From Hydractinia symbiolongicarpus (lineage: Eukaryota > Cnidaria > Hydrozoa > Anthoathecata > Hydractiniidae), in NCBI RefSeq assembly GCF_029227915.1, contig NC_079886.1, positions 3,906,001-3,970,000 of the forward strand: a DNA stretch of 64,000 nucleotides, written 5' to 3'. Each line of letters begins with the position of its first letter. The first letter of the stretch is position 1. The position numbers and the translations under genes are program-made. The notes below the pieces were generated by a model, which was not told the origin of the DNA, did no database searches, and saw nothing but the letters and a program-made list of their open reading frames with translations. Of the stretch, positions 11,906-26,020 are shown piece by piece.

Positions 11906-14900
11906 AATCGTTTCACTGTTAAAAGCGATTCAACCTAGTAAAATCAGAAAAATATCGCTAAAAACATGTTGGTACGAATATGTGACGCAACCGTTGTAAC
12001 AGAAACGGACTGATACCGTTTGAAAGTCAATGAAATGAAGTTTTTGAAACTTCCTCAATTTCTTCAGCGTGCGATAACGGCTAGGATTGGTCCCACAGTA
12101 AAAAGTGACTTATATATCTACATTTTTAAGTGAAGCACTACCACAGTGCCCAGTTTAATCGCTGAGTTCCGGCAATCATCCCAATTTAGAAAGAATGTTA
12201 TTTCATGGAGTCCAATTGTCTCAATTATCACATTTATAATGTTAAAGTCCAAAATCAGTTCAATTAAGTCCCACAGTCAATCGTTTCACTGTTAAAAGCG
12301 ATGCAACCTAAATACATGTTGGAACGAATATATGATGCAACCGTTGTAACAGAAACGGGCTGATACCGTTAGAAATTCAATGAAATGTAGTTTTTGAAAC
12401 TGTCTCAATTTCTTCAGCGTGCGATAACGGCTCGGTTTGGTCCCACAGTAAAAAATGACTTATATATCTACATTTTTAAATGAAGCGCTACCACAGTGCC
12501 CAGTTTAATCGCTGAGTTCCGTCAATCATGCCAATTTAAGAAGAATGTTATTGCATGGAGTCCAATTGTCTCAATTATCACATTTATAAAGTTAAAGTCC
12601 CAAATCAGTTCAAGTAAGTCCCACAGTCAATCGTTTCACTGTTAAAAGCGATACAACCTAGTAATATCAGAAAAATATCGCTAAACACATGTTGGTACGA
12701 ATATGTGACGCAACCGTTGTAACAGAAACGGACTGATACCGTTAGAAAGTCAATGAAATGAAGTTTTTGAAACTGTCTCAATTTCTTCAGCGTGCGATAA
12801 CGGCTAGGATTGGTCCCACAGTAAGAAATGACTTATTTATTTAAGTTTTTAAATAAAGTGCTACCACAGCGTCCAGTGTAATCGGTGAATTCCAACAATC
12901 ATGTCAAATTAAAAAGAATGTTATTTCAAGGAGTCCAAATGTGTCATTTATTACATTTATGAGGTCAGATTCCAAAATCAGTTCAATTAAGTCCCACAGT
13001 CAATCGTTTCACTGTTAAAAGCGATTCGATCTAGTAAAATCAGAAAAATATCGCTAAATACATGTTGGTACGAATATGTGACGCAACCGTTGTAACAGAA
13101 ACGGACTGATACCGTTTGAAAGTCAATGAAATGTAGTTTTTGAAACTGTCTCAATTTCTTCAGCGTGCGATAACGGCTAGGATTGGTCCCACAGTAAAAA
13201 GTGACTTATATATCTACATTTTTAAGTGAAGCGCTACCACAGTGCCCAGTTTAATCGCTGAGTTCTGGCAATCATCCCAATTTAGGAAGAATGTTATTTC
13301 ATGGAGTCCAATTGTCTCATTCATCACATTTGTCAGGTCACAGTCCAAAATCAGTTCAATTAAGTCCCATACTCAATCGTTTCACTGTTAAAAGCGATAC
13401 AACCTAGTAATATCAGAAAAATATCGCTAAATACATGTTGGTACGAATATGTGGCGCAACCGTTGTAACAGAAACGGACTGATACCGCTAGAAAGTCAAT
13501 GAAATGTAGTTTTTGAAACTGTCTCAATTTCTTCAGCGTGCGATAACGGCTAGGATTGGTCCCACAGTAAGAAATGACTTATTTATTTAAGTTTTTAAAT
13601 AAAGCGCTACCACAGCGTCCAGTGTAATCAGTGAATTCCAACAATCATGTCAAATTAAAAAGAATGTTATTTCAAGGAGTCCAAATGTGTCATTTATTAC
13701 ATTTATCAGGTCAGATTCCAAAATCAGTTCAATTAAGTCCCACAGTCAATCGTTTCACTGTTAAAAGCGATTCAACCTAGTAAAATCAGAAAAATATCGC
13801 TAAAAACATGTTGGTACGAATATGTGACGCAACCGTTGTAACAGAAACGGACTGATACCGTTTGAAAGTCAATGAAATGAAGTTTTTGAAACTTCCTCAA
13901 TTTCTTCAGCGTGCGATAACGGCTAGGATTGGTCCCACAGTAAAAAGTGACTTATATATCTACATTTTTAAGTGAAGCACTACCACAGTGCCCAGTTTAA
14001 TCGCTGAGTTCCGGCAATCATCCCAATTTAGAAAGAATGTTATTTCATGGAGTCCAATTGTCTCAATTATCACATTTATAATGTTAAAGTCCAAAATCAG
14101 TTCAATTAAGTCCCACAGTCAATCGTTTCACTGTTAAAAGCGATGCAACCTAGTAATATCAGAAAAATATCGCTAAATACATGTTGGAACGAATATATGA
14201 TGCAACCGTTGTAACAGAAACGGGCTGATACCGTTAGAAATTCAATGAAATGTAGTTTTTGAAACTGTCTCAATTTCTTCAGCGTGCGATAACGGCTAGG
14301 TTTGGTCCCACAGTAAAAAATGACTTATATATCTACATTTTTAAATGAAGCGCTACCACAGTGCCCAGTTTAATCGCTGAGTTCCGTCAATCATGCCAAT
14401 TTAAGAAGAATGTTATTGCATGGAGTCCAATTGTCTCAATTATCACATTTATAAAGTTAAAGTCCCAAATCAGTTCAAGTAAGTCCCACAGTCAATCGTT
14501 TCACTGTTAAAAGCGATACAACCTAGTAATATCAGAAAAATATCGCTAAACACATGTTGGTACGAATATGTGACGCAACCGTTGTAACAGAAACGGACTG
14601 ATACCGTTAGAAAGTCAATGAAATGAAGTTTTTGAAACTGTCTCAATTTCTTCAGCGTGCGATAACGGCTAGGATTGGTCCCACAGTAAGAAATGACTTA
14701 TTTATTTAAGTTTTTAAATAAAGTGCTACCACAGCGTCCAGTGTAATCGGTGAATTCCAACAATCATGTCAAATTAAAAAGAATGTTATTTCAAGGAGTC
14801 CAAATGTGTCATTTATTACATTTATGAGGTCAGATTCCAAAATCAGTTCAATTAAGTCCCACAGTCAATCGTTTCACTGTTAAAAGCGATTCGATCTAGT

Positions 14901-15050
14901 AAAATCAGAAAAATATCGCTAAATACATGTTGGTACGAATATGTGACGCAACCGTTGTAACAGAAACGGACTGATACCGTTTGAAAGTCAATGAAATGTA
15001 GTTTTTGAAACTGTCTCAATTTCTTCAGCGTGCGATAACGGCTAAGATTT
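11906..15050 (+). repeat. Five-monomer tandem duplication
   Basis: The four monomers starting at 11906, 12279, 12629 and 13002 reappear at 13748, 14121, 14494 and 14867. The spacing is 1842 bp, which is 5 x 373 minus the 23-bp deletion found only in the unit at 12279. The duplicate at 14121 lacks that deletion, so the deletion arose after the duplication or was not copied. Shared markers include GGAACGAATATATGATG and GCGATTCGATCTAG. Confidence 0.85.
12279..12628 (+). repeat. Monomer with 23-bp microhomology deletion
   Basis: This unit is 350 bp long. The text GCAACCTA joins directly to AATACATGTTGG at 12310, and the 23 bases that normally lie between two CTA triplets are missing. A 3-bp CTA microhomology at the break is consistent with end-joining or slippage. 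Confidence 0.85.
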
Positions 15051-17096
15051 GTCCCACAGTAAAAAATGACTTATATATCTACATTTTTAAATGAAGCGCT
15101 ACCACAGCGCCCAGTGTAATCGCTGAGTTCCGTCAATCATGCCAATTTAAGAAGATTTTTATTGCATGGAGTCCAAATGTCTCAATTATCACATTTATAA
15201 AGTTAAAGTCCAAAATCAGATCAAGTAAGTCCCACAGTCAATCGTTTCACTGTTAAAAGCGATACAACCTGGTAATATCAGAAAAATATCGCTAAACACA
15301 TGTTGGTACGACAATGTGACGCAACCGTTGTAACAGAAACGGACTGATACCGTTAGAAAGTCAATGAAGTGTAGTTTTTGAAACTTCCTCAATTTCTTCA
15401 GCGTGCGATAACGGCTAGGATTGGTCCCACAGTAAAAAGTGACTTATATATCTACATTTTTAAGTGAAGCGCTACCACAGTGCCCAGTTTAATCGCTGAG
15501 TTCTGGCAATCATCCCAATTTAGGAAGAATGTTATTTCATGGAGTCCAATTGTCTCATTCATCACATTTGTCAGGTCACAGTCCAAAATCAGTTCAATTA
15601 AGTCCCATACTCAATCGTTTCACTGTTAAAAGCGATACAACCTAGTATTATCAGAAAAATATCGCTAAATACATGTTGGTACGAATATGTGACGCAACCG
15701 TTGTTACAGAAACGGACTGATACCTTTAGAAAGTCAATGAAATGTAGTTTTTGAAACTGTCTCAATTTATTTAGCGTGCGATAACGGCTAGGATTGGTCC
15801 CACAGTAGAAAATGACTTATATATCTACATTTTTAAATGAAGCGCAACCACAGTGCCCAGTTTAATCGCTGAGTTCCGTCAGTCATGCCAATTTAAGAAG
15901 ATTGTTATTGCAAGGAGTCCAATTGTCTCAATTATCACATTTATAAAGTTAAAGTCCCAAATCAGTTCAAGTAAGTCCCACAGTCAATCGTTTCACTGTT
16001 AAAAGCGATACAACCTGGTAATATCAGAAAAATATCGTTAAACACATGTTGGTACGACAATGTGACGCAACCGTTGTAACAGAAACGGACTGATACCGTT
16101 AGAAAGTCAATGAAATGTAGTTTTTGAAACTGTCTCAATTTCTTCAGCGTGCGCTAACGGCTAGGATTGGTCCCACAGTAAAAAGTGACTTATATATCTA
16201 CATTTTTAAGTGAAGCGCTACCACAGTGCCCAGTTTAATCGCTGAGTTCCGGCAATCATCCCAATTTAAGAAGAATGTTATTTCATGGAGTCCAATTGTC
16301 TCATTCATCACATTTGTAAGGTCACAGTCCAAAATCAGTTCAAGTAAGTCCCATAGTCAATCGTTTCACTGTTAAAAGCGATGCAACCTAGTAATATCAG
16401 AGAAATATCGCTAAATACATGTTGGTACGAATATGTGACGCAACCGTTGGAACTGAAACGGACTGATACTGTTAGAAAGTCAATGAAATGTAGTTTTTGA
16501 AACTCTCTTCTTCGTGCGATAACGGCTAGGATTGGTCATACAGTAAAAAATGACTTATTTATGTGCATTTTTAAATGAAGCGCCACCACAGCGCCCAGTG
16601 TAATCGCTGAGTTCTAGCAATCATGTCAAATTCAGAACATTGTTATTTCTTGGAGTCCAATTGTCTCAATTATCACATTTATAAAGTTAAAGTCCAAAAT
16701 CAGTTCAATTAAGTCCTACAGTCAATCTTTCAACTGTTAAATGCGTTACAACCTAATAATATCAGAAAAACATCGCTAAACACATGTTGGTACGCATATG
16801 TGACGCAACCGTTGTAACAGAAACGGATTAATACCGCGAGAAAGTCAATGAAATGTAGTTTTTGAAACTATCTCAATTTCTTCAGCGTGGGATAACGGCT
16901 AGGATTGGTCCCACAGTAAGAAATGACTTATTTATTTAAGTTTTTAAATAAAGCGCTACCACAGCGTCCAGTGTAATCGGTGAATTCCAACAATCATGCC
17001 GATTTAAGAAGACTTTTATTGCATGGAGTCCAAATGTCTCAATTATCACATTTATAAAGTTAAAGTCCAAAATCAGTTCAAGTAAGTCCCACAGTC

Positions 17097-20000
17097 AATC
17101 GTTTCACTGTTAAAAGCGATACAACCTGGTAATATCAGAAAAATATCGCTAAACAAATGTTGGTACGACAATGTGACGCAACCGTTGTAACAGAAACGGA
17201 CTGATACCGTTAGAAAGTCAATGAAATGTAGTTTTTGAAACTGTCTCAATTTCTTTAGCGTGCGATAACGGCTAGGATTGGTCCCACAGTAAAAAGTGAC
17301 TTATATATCTACATTTTTAAATGAAGGGCTACCACAGCGCCCAGTGTAATCTCTGAGTTCCGTCAATCATGCCAATTTAAGAAGAATGTTATTGCATGGA
17401 GTCCAATTGTCTCAATTATCACATTTATAAAGTTAAAGTCCCAAATCAGTTCAAGTAAGTCCCACAGTCAATCGTTTCACTGTTAAAAGCGATGCAACCT
17501 AGTAATATCAGAAAAATATCGCTAAATACATGTTGGTACGAATGTGTGACGCAACCGTTGTAACAGAAACGGACTGATACCTTTAGAAAGTCAATGAAAT
17601 GTCGTTTTTGAAACTGTCTCAATTTCTTTAGCGTGCGATAACGGCTAGGATTGGTCCCACAGTAAAAAATGACTTATATATCTACATTTTTAAATGAAGC
17701 GCTACCACAGCGCCCAGTGTAATCTCTGAGTTCCGTCAATCATGCCAATTTAAGAATAATTTTATTGCATGGAGTCCAATTGTCTCAATTATCACATTTA
17801 TAATGTTAAAGTCCAAAATCAGTTCAATTAAGTCCCACAGTCAATCGTTTCACTGTTAAGAGCCATGCAACCTAGTAATATCAGAAAAATATCGCTAAAT
17901 ACATGTTGGTACGAATATGTGACGCAACCGTTGTTACAGAAACGGATTGATACCTTTAGAAAGTCAATGAAATGTAGTTTTTGAAACCATCTCAATTTCT
18001 TTAGCGTGCGGTAACGGCTAGGATTGGTCCTACAGTAAAAAGTGACTTATATATCTACATTTTTAAATGAAGCGCTACCACAGCGCCCAGTGTAATCTCT
18101 GAGTTCCGTCAATCATGCCAATTTAAGAAGAATGTTATTGCATGGAGACCAATTGTCTCAATTATCACATTTATAAAGTTTAAGTCCAAAATCATTTCAA
18201 TTAAGTCCCACAGTCAATCGTTTCACTGTTAAAAGCGATACAACCTAGTAATATTAGAAAAATATCGCTAAACACATGTTGGTACGAATATGTGACGCAA
18301 CCGTCGTAACGGAAACGGACTGATACCGTTAGAAAGTCAATGAAATGTAGTTTTTGAAACTGTCTCAATTTCTTCAGCGTGTGATAACGGCTAGGATTGG
18401 TCCCACAGTAAAAAATGACTTATATATCTACATTTTTAAATGAAGCGCTACCACAGCGCCCAGTGTATTCTCTGAGTTCCGTCAATCATGCCAATTTAAG
18501 AAGAATGTTATTGCATGGAGTCCAATTGTCTCAATTATCACATTTAAAAAGTTAAAGTCCCAAATCAGTGCAAGTAAGTCCCACAGTCAATCGTTTCACT
18601 GTTAAAAGCGATGCAACCTAGTAATATGCGAAAGATATCGCTAAACACATTTTGGTACGAATATGTGACGCAACTGTTGCAACTGAAACGGACTGATACC
18701 GTTAGAAAGTCAATGAAATGTAGTTTTTGAAACTGTCTCTATTTCTTTAGCGTGCGATAACGGCTAGGATTGGTCCTACAGTAAAAAATGACTTATTTAT
18801 TTGCATTTTTAAATGAAGCGCTACCACAGCGCCCAGTGTAATCGCTGAGTTCTAGCAATCATGTCAAATTCAGAACATTGTTACTTCTTGGAGTCCAATT
18901 GTCTCAATTATCTCATTTACAAAGTTTAAGTCCAAAATCAGTTCAATTAAGTCCCACAGTCAATCGTTTCACTGTTAAAAGCGATGCAACCTAGTAATAT
19001 CAGAAAAATATCGCTAAATACATGTTGGTACGAATATGTGACGGAACCGTCATAACTGAAGCGGACTGATACCGTTAGAAAGTCAACGAAATGTAGTTTT
19101 TGAAACGGTCTCTATTTCTTAAGCGCGGTAGTTGCTAGGATTGTTTCCACAGTAAAGAATGACTTATTTATCTAAATTTGTAAATAAAGCGCTACTACAG
19201 CGCCCAGTGTAATCGCTGAGTTCTAGCAATCATGCCAAGTTCAGAATAATGTTATACCTTGGAGTCCAATTGTCTCAATTATTGCATTTATAAAGTTAAA
19301 GTCCAAAATCAGTTCAATTAAGTGCCACTGTCAATCGTTTCACTGTTAAAAGCGATACAACCTAATAATATGAGAAAAATATCGCTAAACACATGTTAGT
19401 ACGAATATGTGACGCAACCGTTGAAGCAGAAACGGACTGATACCGTTAGAAAGTCAATGAAATGTAGTTTTTGAAACTGTCTCTATTTCTTAAGTGCGCG
19501 TTAACGGCTAGGATTGTTCCCACAGTAAAAAATGACTTATTTATTTAAATTTTTAAATAAAGCGCTACCACAGCGTCCAGTGTAATCGCTGAGTTCCGTC
19601 AATCAAGCCAATTTAAGAAGAATGTTATTGCATGGAGTCCAATTGTCTCAATTATCACATTTATAAAGTTAAAGTCCAAAATCGGTTCTAGTAAGTCCCA
19701 CAGTCAATCGTTTCACTGTTAAAAGCGATACAACCTAGTAATATCAGAAAAATATCGCTAAACACATGTTCGTACGAATATGTGACGCAACCGTTGTAAC
19801 AGAAACGGACTGATACCGTTAGAAAGTCAATGAAATGTAGTTTTTGAAACTGTCTCAATTTCTTTAGCGTGCGATAACGGCTAGGATTGGTCCCACAGTA
19901 AGAAATGACTTATTTATTTAAGTTTTTAAATAAAGCGCTACCAGAGCGTCCAGTGTAATCGGTGAATTCCAACAATCATGTCAAATTAAAAAGAATGTTT

Positions 20001-21543
20001 TTTCAAGAAGGCCAAATGTGTCATTTATTACATTGATAAGGTCAGATTCCAAAATCAGTTCAATTAAGTCCCACAGTCAATCGTTTCACTGTTAAAAGCG
20101 ATTCGACCTAGTAAAATCAGAAAAATATCGCTAAATACATGTTGGGACGAATATGTGACGCAACCGTTGTAACAGAAACGGACTGATACCGTTTGAAAGT
20201 CAATGAAACGGAGTTTTTGAAACTGTCTCAATTTCTTCAGCGTGCGATAACGGACTTATTTATTTAGGTTTTTAAATAAAGCGCTACCACAGCGCCAAGT
20301 GTAATCGCTGAGCACCGGCAATCATGTCAATTTAAGAAGAATGTTATTTCATGGAGTCCAATTGTCTCATTTATCACATTTGTCAGGTTTCAGTCCAAAA
20401 TCAGTTCAATTAAGTCCCATACTCAATCTTTTCACTGTTAAAAGCGATGCAACCTAGTAATATCAGAAAAATATCGCTAAAAACATGTTGGTACGAATAT
20501 GTGACGCAACCGTTGTTACAGAAACGGACTGATACCTTTAGAAAGTCAATGAAATGTAGTTTTTGAAACTGTCTCAATTTCTTTAGCGTGCGATAACGGC
20601 TAAGATTTGTCCCACAGTAAAAAATGACTTATATATCTACATTTTTCAATGAAGCGCTACCACAGCGCCCAGTGTAATCGCTGAGTTCCGCCAATCATGC
20701 CAATTTAGGAAGACTTTTATTGCATGGAGTCCAAATGTCTCAATTATCACATTTATAAAGTTAAAGTCCAAAATCAGTTCAAGTAAGTCCCACAGTCATT
20801 CGTTTCACTGTTAAAAGCGATACAACCTGGTAATATCAGAAAAATATCGCTAAGCACATGTTGGTACGACAATGTGACGCAACCGTTGTAACAGAAACGG
20901 ACTGATACCGTTAGAAAGTCAATGAAATGTAGTTTTTGAAACTGTCTCAATTTATTCAGCGTGCGATAACGGCTAGGATTGGTCCCACAGTAAAAAGTGA
21001 CTTATATATCTACATTTTTAAGTGAAGCGCTACCACAGCGCCGAGTGTAATCGCTGAGCACCGGCAATCATGCCAATTTAAGAAGAATGTTATTTCATGG
21101 AGTCCAATTGTCTCATTCATCACATTTGTCAGGTCACAGTCCAAAATCAGTTCAATTAAGTCCCATACTCAATCGTTTCACTGTTAAAAGCGATGCAACC
21201 TAGTAATATCAGAAAAATATCGCTAAATACATGTTGGTCAGAATACGTGACGCAACCGTTGTTACAGAAACGCACTGATACCTTTAGAAAGTCAATGAAA
21301 TGTAGTTTTTGAAACTGTCTCAATTTCTTTAGCGTGCGATAACAGCTAGGATTGGTCCCACAGTAAAAAATGACTTATATAACTACATTTTTAAATGAAG
21401 CGCTACCACAGTGCCCAGTTTAATCGCTGAGTTCCGTCAATCATGCCAATTTAAGAAGAATGTTATTGCATGGAGTGCAATTGTCTCAATTATCACATTT
21501 ATAAAGTTAAAGTCCCAAATCAGTTCAAGTAAGTCCCACAGTC
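17097..21543 (+). repeat. More diverged part of the array
   Basis: Units starting at 17097, 17470, 17843, 18216, 18589, 18962, 19333 and 19706 carry many private substitutions, such as AGCCATGCAACC, CATTTTGGTACG, TTAAGCGCGGTAG and TTAAGTGCGCG. They do not match neighbours at a fixed multi-monomer spacing as the regions on both sides do. The unit at 18962 is 371 bp. This looks like an older stretch less affected by recent block copying. Confidence 0.7.
20079..20424 (+). repeat. Monomer with 27-bp internal deletion
   Basis: This unit is 346 bp long. GCGATAACGG joins directly to ACTTATTTATTTAGG at 20253/20254. The bases missing are those from CTAGGATTGG to the end of AGTAAGAAATG. The rest of the unit is normal and phase resumes at 20425. 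Confidence 0.85.
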
Positions 21544-21659
21544 AATCGTTTCACTGTTAAAAGCGATGCAACCTAGTAATATCAGGAAAAATATCGCTGA
21601 ATACATGTTGGAACGAATATATGATGCAACCGTTGTAACAGAAACGGGCTGATACCGTT

Positions 21660-24190
21660 AGAAAGTCAATGAAATGTAGTTTTTGAAACTGTCTCAATTT
21701 CTTCAGCGTGCGATAACGGCTAGGATTGGTCCCACAGTAAAAAATGACTTATATATCTACATTTCTAAATGAAGCGCTACCACAGCGCCCAGTGTAACCT
21801 CTGAGTTCCGGCAATCATGACAATTTAAGAAGAATGTTATTTCATGGAGTCCAATTGTCTCATTCATCACATTTGTAAGGTCACAGTCCAAAATCAGTTC
21901 AATTAAGTCCCACAGTCAATCGTTTCACTGTTAAAAGCGATGCAACCTAGTAATATCCGAAAGATGTCGCTAAATACATGTTGGTACGAATATGTGACGC
22001 AACTGTCGCAACTGAAACGGACTGATACCGTTAGAAAGTCAATGAAATGTAGTTTTTGAAACTGTCTCTATTTCTTCAGCGTGCAATAACGGCTAGGATT
22101 AGTCCTACATTAAAAAATGACTTATTTATCTGCATTTATAAATGAAGCGCTACCACAGCGCCCAGTGTATTCGCTGAGTTCTAGCAATCATGTCAAATTC
22201 AGAACATTGTTACTTCTTGGAGTCCAATTGTCTGAATTATCACATTTATAAAGTTTAAGTCCAAAATCAGTTCAATTATGTCCCACAGTCAATCGTTTCA
22301 CTGTTAAAAGCGATACAACCTAATAATATCAGAAAAATATCGCTAAACACATGTTGGTACGAAAATGTGACGCAACCGTTGTAACAGAAACGGACTGATA
22401 CCGTTAGAAAGTCAATGAAATGTAGTTTTTGAAACTGTCTCAATTTCTTCAGCGTGTGATAACGGCAAGAATTGGTCCCACAGTAAAAAATGACTTATAT
22501 ATATACATTTTTAAATGAAGCGCTACCACAGTGCCCAGTTTAATCGCTGAGTTCCGTCAATCATGCCAATTTAAGAAGAATGTTATTGCATGGAGTCCAA
22601 TTGTCTCATTTATCACATTTATAAAGTTAAAGTCCCAAATCAGTTCAAGTAAGTCCCACAGTCAATCGTTTCACTGTTAAAAGCGATGCAACCTAGTAAT
22701 ATCAGAAACATATCGCTAAATACATGTTGGTACGAATATATGATGCAACCGTTGTAACAGAAACGGGCTGATACCGTTAGAAAGTCAATGAAATGTAGTT
22801 TTTGAAACTGTCTCAATTTCTTCAGCGTGCGATAACGGCTAGGATTGGTCCCACAATAAAAAATGACTTATATATCTACATTTCTAAATGAAGCGCTACC
22901 ACAGCGCCCAGTGTAACCTCTGAGTTCCGGCAATCATGACAATTTAAGAAGAATGTTATTTCATGGAGTCCAATTGTCTCATTCATCACATTTGTAAGGT
23001 CACAGTCCAAAATCAGTTCAATTAAGTCCCACAGTCAATCGTTTCACTGTTAAAAGCGATGCAACCTAGTAATATCCGAAAGATGTCGCTAAATACATGT
23101 TGGTACGAATATGTGACGCAACTGTCGCAACTGAAACGGACTGATACCGTTAGAAAGTCAATGAAATGTAGTTTTTGAAACTGTCTCTATTTCTTCAGCG
23201 TGCAATAACGGCTAGGATTGGTCCTACATTAAAAAATGACTTATTTATCTGCATTTATAAATGAAGCGCTACCACAGCGCCCAGTGTATTCGCTGAGTTC
23301 TAGCAATCATGTCAAATTCAGAACATTGTTACTTCTTGGAGTCCAATTGTCTGAATTATCACATTTATAAAGTTTAAGTCCAAAATCAGTTCAATTATGT
23401 CCCACAGTCAATCGTTTCACTGTTAAAAGCGATACAACCTAGTAATATCAGAAAAATATCGCTAAACACATGTTGGTACGAAAATGTGACGCAACCGTTG
23501 TAACAGAAACGGACTGATACCGTTAGAAAGTCAATGAAATGTAGTTTTTGAAACTGTCTCAATTTCTTCAGCGTGTGATAACGGCAAGAATTGGTCCCAC
23601 AGTAAAAAATGACTTATATATATACATTTTTAAATGAAGTGCTACCACAGTGCCCAGTTTAATCGCTGAGTTCCGTCAATCATGCCAATTTAAGAAGAAT
23701 GTTATTGCATGGAGTCCAATTGTCTCATTTATCACATTTATAAAGTTAAAGTCCCAAATCAGTTCAAGTAAGTCCCACAGTCAATCGTTTCACTGTTAAA
23801 AGCGATGCAACCTAGTAATATCAGAAACATATCGCTAAATACATGTTGGTACGAATATATGATGCAACCGTTGTAACAGAAACGGGCTGATACCGTTAGA
23901 AAGTCAATGAAATGTAGTTTTTGAAACTGTCTCAATTTCTTCAGCGTGCGATAACGGCTAGGATTGGTCCCACAGTAAAAAATGACTTATATATCTACAT
24001 TTCTAAATGAAGCGCTACCACAGCGCCCAGTGTAACCTCTGAGTTCCGGTAATCATGACAATTTAAGAAGAATGTTATTTCATGGAGTCCAATTGTCTCA
24101 TTCATCACATTTGTAAGGTCACAGTCCAAAATCAGTTCAATTAAGTCCCACAGTCAATCGTTTCACTGTTAAAAGCGATGCAACCTAGTA
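21660..24190 (+). repeat. Three-monomer (1119-bp) tandem duplication
   Basis: Monomers at 21918, 22291 and 22664 are repeated at 23037, 23410 and 23783, a spacing of 1119 bp (3 x 373). Shared rare variants include CCGAAAGATGTCGC, ATTTATAAATG, CGGCAAGAATTGG and CAGAAACATATCGC. Only a few single-base differences separate the copies. The next unit, starting at 24156, is a chimera: CCGAAA of one family followed by CATATCGC of another. Confidence 0.85.
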
Positions 24191-26020
24191 ATATCCGAAA
24201 CATATCGCTAAATACATGTTGGTACGAATATATGATGCAACCGTTGTAACAGAAACGGGCTGATACCGTTAGAAAGTCAATGAAATGTAGTTTTTGAAAC
24301 TGTCTCAATTTCTTCAGCGTGCGATAACGGCTAGGATTGGTCCCACAGTAAAAAATGACTTGTATATCTACATTTTTAAATGAAGCGCTACCACGGCGCC
24401 CAGTGTAACCTCTGAGTTCCGTCAATCATGACAATTTAAGAAGAATGTTATTTCATGGAGTCCAATTGTCTCATTCATCACATTTGTCAGGTCACAGTCC
24501 AAAATCAGTTCAATTAAGTCCCATACTCAATCGTTTCACTGTTAAAAGCGATGCAACCTAGTAATATCAGAAAAATATCGCTAAATACATGTTGGTCAGA
24601 ATACGTGACGCAACCGTTGTTACAGAAACGCACTGATACCTTTAGAAAGTCAATGAAATGTAGTTTTTGAAACTGTCTCAATTTCTTTAGCGTGCGATAA
24701 CAGCTAGGATTGGTCCCACAGTAAAAAATGACTTATATAACTACATTTTTAAATGAAGCGCTACCACAGTGCCCAGTTTAATCGCTGAGTTCCGTCAATC
24801 ATGCCAATTTAAGAAGAATGTTATTGCATGGAGTGCAATTGTCTCAATTATCACATTTATAAAGTTAAAGTCCCAAATCAGTTCAAGTAAGTCCCACAGT
24901 CAATCGTTTCACTGTTAAAAGCGATGCAACCTAGTAATATCAGAAAAATATCGCTGAATACATGTTGGAACGAATATATGATGCAACCGTTGTAACAGAA
25001 ACGGGCTGATACCGTTAGAAAGTCAATGAAATGTAGTTTTTGAAACTGTCTCAATTTCTTCAGCGTGCGATAACGGCTAGGATTGGTCCCACAGTAAAAA
25101 ATGACTTATATATCTACATTTTTAAATGAAGCGCTACCACAGCGCCCAGTGTAACCTCTGAGTTCCGGCAATCATGACAATTTAAGAAGAATGTTATTTC
25201 ATGGAGTCCAATTGTCTCATTCATCACATTTGTAAGGTCACAGTCCAAAATCAGTTCAATTAAGTCCCACAGTCAATCGTTTCACTGTTAAAAGCGATGC
25301 AACCTAGTAATATCCGAAAGATGTCGCTAAATACATGTTGGTACGAATATGTGACGCAACTGTCGCAACTGAAACGGACTGATACCGTTAGAAAGTCAAT
25401 GAAATGTAGTTTTTGAAACTGTCTCTATTTCTTCAGCGTGCAATAACGGCTAGGATTGGTCCTACATTAAAAAATGACTTATTTATCTGCATTTATAAAT
25501 GAAGCGCTACCACAGCGCCCAGTGTATTCGCTGAGTTCTAGCAATCATGTCAAATTCAGAACATTGTTACTTCTTGGAGTCCAATTGTCTGAATTATCAC
25601 ATTTATAAAGTTTAAGTCCAAAATCAGTTCAATTATGTCCCACAGTCAATCGTTTCACTGTTAAAAGCGATACAACCTAGTAATATCAGAAAAATATCGC
25701 TAAACACATGTTGGTACGAAAATGTGACGCAACCGTTGTAACAGAAACGGACTGATACCGTTAGAAAGTCAATGAAATGTAGTTTTTGAAACTGTCTCAA
25801 TTTCTTCAGCGTGTGATAACGGCAAGAATTGGTCCCACAGTAAAAAATGACTTATATATATACATTTTTAAATGAAGCGCTACCACAGTGCCCAGTTTAA
25901 TCGCTGAGTTCCGTCAATCATGCCAATTTAAGAAGAATGTTATTGCATAGAGTCCAATTGTCTCATTTATCACATTTATAAAGTTAAAGTCCCAAATCAG
26001 TTCAAGTAAGTCCCACAGTC

